Below, one piece after another: positions 1 to 5,184 of a DNA stretch of 6,205 nucleotides (its first letter is position 1; the number at the start of each line of letters is the position of its first letter). The stretch is from Actinomycetes bacterium (GTDB lineage Bacteria > Actinomycetota > Actinomycetes > JAHEKZ01), in contig JAJAYM010000290.1 of the NCBI GenBank assembly GCA_027117675.1, positions 1 to 6,205 on the forward strand. Direction: 5' to 3'. A model generated the notes under the pieces. The model did not search any database. It had not been told where the DNA came from and saw only the letters and a program-made list of their open reading frames with translations. Both the position numbers and the translations under genes were made by a program.

Positions 1-40
1 CCTTCTCCATACTAGTGATGTCTTGTGTGCGCGATTCCAT
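1..40 (-). CDS. Possible start of a minus-strand gene running off the left edge
   Basis: An ATG at 40-38 opens a frame that stays open to the window edge and reads MESRTQDITSMEK, with a second in-frame ATG at 10-8. A purine-rich GAAAGGA (60-54) lies upstream, but about 13 nt separate it from the ATG, longer than usual. Thirteen codons are too few to recognise a family or to rule out chance. It would be co-directional with everything else in the window and the next gene after the tRNA. No function is proposed. Confidence 0.25.
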   Translation of the reverse strand, partial: MESRTQDITSMEK

Positions 41-188
41 CCGGACTTATCGGTCCTTTCGTGAGGCGAGGCATCATCCAACAAGTTCCGGCCGGTGACC
101 GGTCCAACAACGGTAACTCATTTCGGGTGTGAGTACAGCCCCGAGGCCCAATGGGGGCACCGAACCGCCCACAATCGGCTTAGCCAAG

Positions 189-270
189 TGCCCGGAGTGG
201 GACTCGAACCCACACGCCTTTCGGCAAACCATTTTAAGTGGTCAGCGGCTGCCAGTTACGCCATCCGGGC
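189..270 (-). tRNA. tRNA-Leu (anticodon UAA)
   Basis: This 82-nt gene reads right to left. The 7-bp acceptor stem pairs GCCCGGA (270-264) with TCCGGGC (196-190), and 189 gives discriminator A. The D-stem pairs GCG with CGC. The anticodon arm is GACCA - CTTAAAA - TGGTT, which places UAA at positions 34-36. The variable arm is long (TGCC GAAA GGCG core), as expected for a class II leucine tRNA, and the T arm is GTGGG TTCGAGT CCCAC. The 3' CCA is not encoded (CTT follows the discriminator), so CCA must be added after transcription. The product reads UUA and probably UUG by wobble. It corresponds in decoding function to bldA of Streptomyces, where UUA is rare and developmentally important; whether it has such a role here is unknown. 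Confidence 0.96.
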
Positions 271-278
271 CAGCCTCC

Positions 279-309
279 AGATTAGTCCGTCACACTCACC
301 AGTTGTCCC
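279..309 (-). promoter_or_regulatory. Weak candidate promoter for the tRNA-Leu gene
   Basis: TAATCT (284-279) fits an actinobacterial TANNNT -10 element and lies 8 nt before the mature tRNA 5' end. GGGACA (309-304) or the overlapping GACAAC (307-302) could serve as a poor -35 at 17-19 nt spacing. It sits in the 48-bp gap after the ndh stop codon. The match is modest, and read-through from ndh is an alternative. Confidence 0.3.
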
Positions 310-318
310 CGACTGATG

Positions 319-1671
319 TCAGGCCGCGGGCGGGACCCGGCGAGCCGGTGGAGCTGCCGCTGCCTGGAACTCGTTGAACGGCTCGTGCATCGACCAGAGC
401 GAGACGATCTCCCGCTTGAAGAAGAGCGCCATCGTCCAGTCCACGATCACCCGGACCTTTCGGTTCAGGGTCGGCACCCTGCTCATGTGGTAGGTCCGGT
501 GCAGGAACCATGCCGGCACACCCTTGACCTTGATCCCGTAGACGTTGGCGACACCCTTGTAGAGACCCAGCCCGGCAACCGATCCGACGTACTTGTGCTT
601 GTATTCGTGCATGGCTGAGCCGTGGAGCGCGGCGATCAAATTGTCGGCAAGCACCTTCGACTGACGGACCGCGTGTTGGGCGTTGGGTGCGCACTCGCGG
701 TGATCGTCGGTGCTCAGATCGGGTACCGCCGTTCCGTCCCCTGCGCCCCAGGCGTTCGTGGTTCCGACCACCCGAAGCGTGGCGTCCGCCAGCAGCCGGC
801 CGCGCTCGTTGAGTGGAAGGTCGGTCTTCTGCAAAACGGGGCTCGCCTTGACGCCAGCGGTCCACACGACCGTCTCGGCATCGAACTCGGTGCCGTCCGA
901 AAGCACGACATGACCGCCCACACAGGACTCGAGGCGCGTCTCGAGCTTGACGTCGATCCCCCGCTTGCGCAGTTGCTCCAGCGTCCAGACTCCCATCTCG
1001 GGGCCGACCTCCGGCAGGATCTGCCCGGTAGCCTCGACGAGATGGAACTTCACTTCGTCAGCGTCGATGCCGGGGTAGTACCGCGTGGCGTACCGAGCCA
1101 TGTCCTCCAGCTCGGCCAGCGCCTCAACCCCGGCGTACCCACCGCCGACCACGACAAAGTTGAGGTTGCGTTCGCGGATCTCAGGCGAGTGCGTCGACTC
1201 AGCGATGTCGAGACACTCCAGGACGCGGTTGCGCAACTGGATCGCCTCTTCGACGGTCTTGAAGCCGGTCGCCCATTCGGCCAAGCCAGGGATCGGCAGG
1301 GTGCGCGAGACCGAGCCCACCGCCATCACCAGGTGGTCGTACGCCAGCGGGTACGCGTCACCTTCGAGCGGCTGTACGGTCGCCGTCCGGCTGGCGTGGT
1401 TGATCTCGGTGACCTTGGCGGCGATGATCTCTGCGCCGCGCAGGACCCGGCGCAGCGGGACCACAACGTGGCGAGGTGAGACAGCACCGGCCGCCGCCTC
1501 CGGTATGAATGGCTGGTAGGTCATGTACGACCGAGGGTTGACGACCGTCACGACGGCCTCGTCGTCGCGCAGCTTCTTGAGCAGCCGCATGGCCGTGTAG
1601 AGCCCGACGTACCCACCCCCGACGATCAGGATGCGGGGGCGGGGGGTCTTGGTTGCAGGTGCGGCACTCAT
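319..1671 (-). CDS. ndh: Type II NADH dehydrogenase (NADH:quinone oxidoreductase, NDH-2)
   Basis: Single-subunit, non-proton-pumping flavoenzyme that passes electrons from NADH through FAD to menaquinone at the inner face of the cytoplasmic membrane. Counting from the ATG at 1671 (450 aa), the first dinucleotide fold has GGGYVG at 18-23 (FAD), the second has GGGYAG at 176-181 followed by E183 (NADH; acidic residue favouring NADH), and AWGAGD at 307-312 closes the FAD site. AQHAVRQ at 331-337 resembles the AQxxxxQ quinone-site motif of NDH-2. The C-terminal third has the basic/aromatic membrane-anchoring character of the family and ends in an Ala/Pro tail. A longer form could start at a GTG at 1698, but that codon overlaps a Shine-Dalgarno sequence, so I prefer 1671. 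Close relatives include other sulfide/ferredoxin-type disulfide oxidoreductases, but motifs and length favour NDH-2. Confidence 0.93.
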   Translation of the reverse strand: MSAAPATKTPRPRILIVGGGYVGLYTAMRLLKKLRDDEAVVTVVNPRSYMTYQPFIPEAAAGAVSPRHVVVPLRRVLRGAEIIAAKVTEINHASRTATVQPLEGDAYPLAYDHLVMAVGSVSRTLPIPGLAEWATGFKTVEEAIQLRNRVLECLDIAESTHSPEIRERNLNFVVVGGGYAGVEALAELEDMARYATRYYPGIDADEVKFHLVEATGQILPEVGPEMGVWTLEQLRKRGIDVKLETRLESCVGGHVVLSDGTEFDAETVVWTAGVKASPVLQKTDLPLNERGRLLADATLRVVGTTNAWGAGDGTAVPDLSTDDHRECAPNAQHAVRQSKVLADNLIAALHGSAMHEYKHKYVGSVAGLGLYKGVANVYGIKVKGVPAWFLHRTYHMSRVPTLNRKVRVIVDWTMALFFKREIVSLWSMHEPFNEFQAAAAPPARRVPPAA

Positions 1672-1675
1672 CGGC

Positions 1676-1693
1676 TCACTGTAGGAACCCCAC
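1676..1693 (-). CDS. Candidate five-codon leader ORF before ndh
   Basis: GTG GGG TTC CTA CAG TGA runs from 1693 to 1676. It is the only reading frame correctly spaced from the strong Shine-Dalgarno AGGAGG (1703-1698, 4 nt before GTG). Its stop ends 4 nt before the ndh ATG at 1671, close enough for terminating ribosomes to reinitiate. Translation is inferred only from this geometry; the ORF is so short that it could be chance. Confidence 0.3.
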   Translation of the reverse strand: MGFLQ

Positions 1694-1694
1694 G

Positions 1695-1709
1695 CCACCT
1701 CCTAGGTGG
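1695..1709 (-). promoter_or_regulatory. Hairpin overlapping the Shine-Dalgarno sequence upstream of ndh
   Basis: The transcript would read CCACCU-AGG-AGGUGG: a perfect 6-bp stem with a 3-nt loop. The AGGAGG ribosome-binding sequence (1703-1698) lies in the loop and 3' arm, so folding would hide it. The inverted repeat is directly visible; any regulatory effect on ndh or the leader ORF is inferred. Confidence 0.4.
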
Positions 1710-1723
1710 ACACAGAGGCAAAG

Positions 1724-1737
1724 ACTTGACATCAAGT
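1724..1737. promoter_or_regulatory. Perfect palindrome in the udg-ndh gap, possible operator
   Basis: ACTTGA-CA-TCAAGT has perfect 6-bp arms with a 2-nt centre. It begins at the last base of the upstream gene's stop codon and lies 52 bp before the ndh ATG. Compact symmetrical sites of this kind are typical of dimeric winged-helix repressors such as the MarR family. No regulator gene is in the window to pair it with. Confidence 0.4.
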
Positions 1738-2525
1738 TATTCTCCAAGGCCAGCGAGGATCTGCGCTCGGCCGAGGACCTCATCGAGCATCGCCTCGGTG
1801 AGCCGCCCGGTGAAGGTGTTCTGCTGGCTGGGGTGGAACGACCCGACCAGGGTCCGCTGGCCCATCGGCACCTCGGCGCCGTGGCCGAACCTCGGACGCG
1901 GCCGCGGCACGGCAACCCCCGCCCTACCCAACGCCACGAGGCTAGCCGCCCACGCGAACCCACCGAGCGCCACCACAACTCGCACCTGGGTCAGCAGCCG
2001 CAGTTCGGCGTCCACCCAAGGAGCGCAGGTGTCTCGCTCCGCTGGCGTTGGTTGGTTGGCCGGCGGCGCGCAGCGCACGGCAGCGGTGATCCGGACGCCG
2101 GTGAGCTGCAATCCGTCGTCCGCAGCGACCGACGTCGGCTGGTTGGCGAATCCCGCCCGGTGCAGCGCGGCGAAGAGCCAGTCACCGCTGCGGTCACCGG
2201 TGAACATTCGCCCCGTTCGGTTCGCGCCATGAGCCGCCGGCGCGAGCCCGACGACCACGATCGCAGCATCGGGGTCGCCGAAGCCCGGGACGGGACGACC
2301 CCAATAGGTGTCGTCCGCGAATGACCGGCGCTTGTCCACCGCGATGCGTTCGCGCCACTCGACCAGTCGCGGGCATGCTCGGCACTCACCGACCAACGCG
2401 TCCAACTCAACCAAGTTCGCTGCGCCTGAGGCCGCAGCAACAACACCTGCCGCGTCATGCCCTTTGTCGATTGCTGCACTCAACCCGAGAGCCGGTTGTG
2501 CAGGAACTGGACGGTGCGATCCCAC
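1737..2525 (-). CDS. udgB: Family 5 uracil-DNA glycosylase (UdgB-like), 4Fe-4S
   Basis: Base-excision repair enzyme that removes uracil, and in this family some other deaminated bases, from DNA. Residue numbers are from the GTG at 2525 (262 aa). Four cysteines suited to a 4Fe-4S cluster are C48 and C51 (CRACPRL), C152 (RCAPP) and C167 (CAPW). The active-site segment GLAPAAHGANRTGRMFTGD starts at 93, and the lack of an Asp/Asn in GLAPA is typical of family 5. HPSQQNTFTG at 231-240 is the other catalytic motif. GTG 2525 overlaps the upstream gene by 46 bp. An in-frame TTG at 2483 overlaps its stop by 4 bp (TTGA) and would still leave 33 residues before C48; neither has a clear Shine-Dalgarno. 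The start is therefore uncertain, the family assignment is not. Probably cotranscribed with the hydrolase gene before it. Confidence 0.9.
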   Translation of the reverse strand: MGSHRPVPAQPALGLSAAIDKGHDAAGVVAAASGAANLVELDALVGECRACPRLVEWRERIAVDKRRSFADDTYWGRPVPGFGDPDAAIVVVGLAPAAHGANRTGRMFTGDRSGDWLFAALHRAGFANQPTSVAADDGLQLTGVRITAAVRCAPPANQPTPAERDTCAPWVDAELRLLTQVRVVVALGGFAWAASLVALGRAGVAVPRPRPRFGHGAEVPMGQRTLVGSFHPSQQNTFTGRLTEAMLDEVLGRAQILAGLGE

Positions 2526-3169
2526 GCCATGACTGACGCCTCATGGTCGTGCACTTCGGGGCGTTCGTCGTTGAAAAACGCGTGCTTTGTGCCTGGGTAG
2601 TCGAAGACTTCAACGTCGCCGCCAGCCTTCTCGATTGCGCTCTTTGCCTGCTGAATGCCGACTGCCGACGAAGTGCCGTCCTCCTCCGAGCAGTGAATCA
2701 TCGCGGACTTTCCCGCATAGTTCGGCCATTCGGGGCTCATCCGGTCCCAGGGCAGCGCCGGGTAGAAGCCAACAGCCGTCGTCAGCTGTGGAGCGAGCGT
2801 GGCCGACCACAGGGCCAACGATCCACCCATGCAGAACCCCACGGCCGCGATTCCGTTACCGTCCGTCGGATCGCTCTCGAAGAGAAAGCGCGCCGCACCG
2901 GCAATGTCTCGCGCAGCCGGGTCCATCGCGAGTGCCATCATCATCCGCATCGCCTCATCGGGCTCGTCGGTCTTGGCGCCATGATAAAGATCAGGAGCCA
3001 AGGCGACGAAGCCAGCATCGGCACACTTGTCAACAAGATGCTCGATATGCGGGACACCCCCCCACCACTCTTGAATCACGACGACCCCAGGGCCGCGTCC
3101 GGACGCGGGAACGCCAAGCAGCCCGCCACATGAACCGCCGTTGCTTGCAAACGTCACGTGCTCGGCCAT
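2480..3169 (-). CDS. Dienelactone hydrolase family alpha/beta-hydrolase
   Basis: Cytoplasmic alpha/beta-hydrolase of 229 aa, near the usual length of about 235. The Cys-Asp-His triad is visible: C113 in the nucleophile elbow GFCMGG, D164 in EEDGT, and H196 in TKHAFFN. E34 in QEWWG matches the glutamate that orients the cysteine in Pseudomonas dienelactone hydrolase. That enzyme opens dienelactone in chlorocatechol breakdown, but this family is broad, and with no aromatic-degradation genes nearby the true substrate is unknown. I chose ATG 3169 because GGAGG lies 4 nt upstream; the adjoining TTG at 3172 is too close to it. The gene follows a 104-bp gap after ppx and overlaps the glycosylase gene, so it probably heads its own unit or continues the upstream operon weakly. 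Confidence 0.9.
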   Translation of the reverse strand: MAEHVTFASNGGSCGGLLGVPASGRGPGVVVIQEWWGGVPHIEHLVDKCADAGFVALAPDLYHGAKTDEPDEAMRMMMALAMDPAARDIAGAARFLFESDPTDGNGIAAVGFCMGGSLALWSATLAPQLTTAVGFYPALPWDRMSPEWPNYAGKSAMIHCSEEDGTSSAVGIQQAKSAIEKAGGDVEVFDYPGTKHAFFNDERPEVHDHEASVMAWDRTVQFLHNRLSG

Positions 3170-3222
3170 CAAACCTCCGGTCGTCGGACACCCCTACGCA
3201 CATCCTGTCCCACTGCTCGCCG

Positions 3223-3264
3223 AGTGCACACCCCCTTGACGCATGAACTGTGCACTAATGGGGG
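3223..3264. repeat. Interleaved inverted repeats in the ppx-hydrolase gap
   Basis: Seven-base arms AGTGCAC (3223-3229) and GTGCACT (3250-3256) are perfect inverse complements 20 nt apart. CCCCC (3231-3235) and GGGGG (3260-3264) form a second pair interleaved with the first, so a transcript could form one stem or the other, or a pseudoknot-like fold. No U-tract follows on the minus strand, so this is not a standard terminator. It fills much of the 104-bp gap (3170-3273), where I see no convincing promoter hexamers. Confidence 0.35.
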
Positions 3265-3273
3265 CTTGGTGGG

Positions 3274-4224
3274 CTACTCCGAGACCGGCGACACCAAGGA
3301 GGCGGCGATGCCGTCGAGGATGTCGTGCTCGCTCACCAAGATCTCGGCGAGCCCGGTGTACGCCACGATCGCCGAGAGCACCAGCGACCCGGCGGCGATG
3401 ACATCGACTCGGCCGGGGTGCACGGCCGGATTGGCTGACCGCTTCTCGCGGTTGGAGTAGAGCAGCTCTTCGCAGACTCGGTGGATGTCAGCCGCGGTGA
3501 TGACCGCTCCATGGATGCGGGTCGCGTCGTACTCCCACATCCCCATCGCGAGCGCGGCAACCGTCGTCACCGACCCGGCCAGCCCCACCATCGATCCGGC
3601 ACGCCGGAGCGGCAGCTCTTGCGCAGCCAGGGCGATCGCTGCCTCGATGTCGTCGCGTGCAGCGCTGACCTCAGCCGGCCATGGCGGATCGGTCACGAAG
3701 TGCCGCTCTGTCATGCGCACACAGCCCACGTCGACCGAGATCGACGCGGTCGGCACCCTGCCTGGTTCTCCCATCACGAACTCGGTCGATCCACCGCCGA
3801 TGTCGACCACCAGGCAGGGCGTAGCCGCACCGGCAATCTCAAGGTTGTTCGTGGCTCCGGTGAACGACAGCGTTGCTTCCTCCTCACCGGAGATCACTTC
3901 CGGCTCGATGCCCAAGCGCCCACGAATGCCAGAGACGAAGTCGTCACGGTTCTTGGCGTCCCTGGTAGCTGACGTAGCAACAAACCGAACGGAGTCAACA
4001 TTGGCGTCATCGATGAGGCGGGCGTACTCGTCGACGGCACCGAAGGTGCGCTGCAGTGCCGAGGCGTTCAGCCGCCCGGTGGCGTCGACGCCCTCACCGA
4101 GCCGGACGATTCGCATCTCACGAGCGATATCGACGAGTAGCCCGGACGCGGGGTCGAACTCGGCAATCAGCAACCGGACCGAGTTCGTGCCGCAGTCGAT
4201 CGCGGCGACCCGCCGCTCACTCAT
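3274..4224 (-). CDS. ppx: Ppx/GppA family phosphatase (exopolyphosphatase-like)
   Basis: Member of the ASKHA-fold Ppx/GppA family, which removes terminal phosphate from inorganic polyphosphate or from pppGpp. The 316-aa protein begins with the phosphate-binding AIDCGTNSVRLL (8-19). GEEEA at 113-117 carries the likely catalytic Glu116, and DIGGGSTEF at 141-149 is the second phosphate loop; a conserved LAGSVTT segment follows. It has only the two-domain core and lacks the C-terminal HD-type domain of the roughly 500-aa E. coli Ppx. By position it corresponds to Rv1026 of M. tuberculosis, reported as an exopolyphosphatase (Ppx2). The ATG shares 4 bp with the DUF501 stop (ATGA, 4221-4224), implying translational coupling, with GGAG 9 nt upstream. 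Polyphosphate versus pppGpp preference cannot be read from the sequence. Confidence 0.93.
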   Translation of the reverse strand: MSERRVAAIDCGTNSVRLLIAEFDPASGLLVDIAREMRIVRLGEGVDATGRLNASALQRTFGAVDEYARLIDDANVDSVRFVATSATRDAKNRDDFVSGIRGRLGIEPEVISGEEEATLSFTGATNNLEIAGAATPCLVVDIGGGSTEFVMGEPGRVPTASISVDVGCVRMTERHFVTDPPWPAEVSAARDDIEAAIALAAQELPLRRAGSMVGLAGSVTTVAALAMGMWEYDATRIHGAVITAADIHRVCEELLYSNREKRSANPAVHPGRVDVIAAGSLVLSAIVAYTGLAEILVSEHDILDGIAASLVSPVSE

Positions 4225-4745
4225 GTGCTTGCACTCCGTTCGGCACAGGTCAACCCACGAGCTAGCCCGCGTTCAGTAAGTTCGGTGAGGGCTTCGTCGC
4301 CACATGGGTTGACTCCGGGACCCGACGCGAGCGCATGGCCAACGAGGACATGCAGGCACTTCACGCGGTCGGGCATCCCCCCGGCGGACACACCGGCGAT
4401 CTCAGCAACGTCGCCGAGCTCGGACCTGGAGGCGAGATAACGCTCGTGGGCATTCCGGTACGCGTCCCGCAGGTCGGCGTCCACTGCGAGGCGTTGCTGC
4501 ATGCCCCGCATGCGCCCCTCGGCCTCGAGCGTGCTCACCGCGCCGGTCAGGCGCGGACAGGTGAGGTAGTACGTCGTGGGGAACGGGGTGCCATCGGGGA
4601 GCCGCGGCGCGGTGGTGGCGACGTCTGGCTCGCCGCACTCACATCGGTGCGCCACGGCCACCATGCCCCGAGGCTCACGCCCGAGCTGGCGATGCACGGC
4701 CTCGCGATCGGCCTCGGTCACCGCTGCTGGATCAGCAGCACTCAC
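4221..4745 (-). CDS. DUF501 family protein, function unknown
   Basis: Uncharacterised actinobacterial protein, recognised by its HRCECGEPD (33-41), LPDGTPFPTTYYLTCPR (49-65) and VKCLHVLVGHALASGPGVNP (128-147) segments. Numbering is from the GTG at 4745 (174 aa). That start gives a GTGA overlap with the ftsB-like stop and has GGA 6 nt upstream; a further GTG at 4790 would add 15 residues and a deeper overlap. C35, C37, C63, C130, H132 and H137 could form a metal or redox site, which is inference. There is no signal peptide or membrane segment, so it is probably cytoplasmic. It is translationally coupled on both sides, to the division protein before it and the phosphatase after it. Position matches Rv1025 of M. 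tuberculosis. Confidence 0.9.
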   Translation of the reverse strand: MSAADPAAVTEADREAVHRQLGREPRGMVAVAHRCECGEPDVATTAPRLPDGTPFPTTYYLTCPRLTGAVSTLEAEGRMRGMQQRLAVDADLRDAYRNAHERYLASRSELGDVAEIAGVSAGGMPDRVKCLHVLVGHALASGPGVNPCGDEALTELTERGLARGLTCAERSAST

Positions 4746-5182
4746 CGGCTGTCCGCTTCCTGCACTGAGCCCCACAGCGTGTCGAACCACGCAACGTCAG
4801 GCTCGACGGGCGCTGCGATCTGCGGCTTGCGAGCCTCTTCCATGTCCTCGGGGGACAGCAGCACAAGCCCGGTCTCCCCCGGCATCACGTAGTGCAAGCG
4901 TTCACGCGCCTGCTGCTCCACGAAGTCGTCATCGTCCCAGCGGTCAGCCTGCTCCTGAAGGTTGCCGACCTGAGCATCGAGCGTGGCAGCGCGCTCCTCG
5001 GCGGCAGCGATGGCCGCTCGCTGGGCGAGGTACTCCCGAATCGGGAAGGCCAGCGACATCACCAGGGCAGCAGCTACCAGGATCAGCACGACAGCTCGCC
5101 CGGTCAGTCGAGCCCACAACGGCCGGTCGTCAACCACCTGCAGGTGATCGCGCCGCCGAGACCCGCTGTCGGAGGGTGTCAT
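4742..5182 (-). CDS. ftsB: FtsB/DivIC-type septum formation initiator protein
   Basis: Small single-pass membrane protein of the divisome, expected to pair with FtsL- and FtsQ-type proteins at the septum. The 146-aa product has a basic, hydrophilic cytoplasmic N-terminus (1-29), one transmembrane helix (about 30-46, AVVLILVAAALVMSLAF), a heptad-like coiled coil (about 50-80), and the family signature DDDDFVEQQARERLHYVMPGET (83 onwards) in the extracytoplasmic part. A variable acidic C-terminal tail (about 110-146) follows, longer than in E. coli FtsB (about 100 aa). The ATG lies 2 bp after the eno stop; only a distant GAGG precedes it, so ribosomes probably carry over from eno. Position matches Rv1024. 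The symbol follows family usage; divIC would serve equally well. Confidence 0.88.
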   Translation of the reverse strand: MTPSDSGSRRRDHLQVVDDRPLWARLTGRAVVLILVAAALVMSLAFPIREYLAQRAAIAAAEERAATLDAQVGNLQEQADRWDDDDFVEQQARERLHYVMPGETGLVLLSPEDMEEARKPQIAAPVEPDVAWFDTLWGSVQEADSR

Positions 5183-5184
5183 GG

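Noticed and set aside
138..158. Possible terminator after the tRNA (GCCCC/GGGGC stem)
   Set aside because: Only 5 bp with an 11-nt loop, and no U-tract follows on the minus strand.
189..270. tRNA-Leu as an integration (att) site for a genomic island
   Set aside because: No repeat of the tRNA 3' end, integrase or phage-like gene is visible in the 188 bases beyond it; only a longer window could show one.
622..1479. Long plus-strand open frame opposite ndh (285 codons)
   Set aside because: Arg/His/Asp-rich composition with no recognisable motif, antisense to a clear NDH-2 gene; typical mirror frame of GC-rich coding DNA.
1724..1737. Palindrome before ndh as an HspR (HAIR) or Rex site
   Set aside because: HAIR needs CTTGAGT-N7-ACTCAAG and Rex needs TGTGA-type arms; neither spacing nor sequence fits.
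1653..2324. Plus-strand open frame across the ndh-udg gap (223 codons)
   Set aside because: Arg-rich low-information protein spanning two minus-strand genes; no ribosome-binding site or motif.
3236..3262. Plus-strand promoter with TTGACG near 3236
   Set aside because: No good -10 at 16-18 nt and no plus-strand gene downstream for it to serve.
3485..4279. Plus-strand open frame opposite ppx (264 codons)
   Set aside because: Ser/Arg/Pro-rich with no domain signature, antisense to a clear Ppx/GppA gene.
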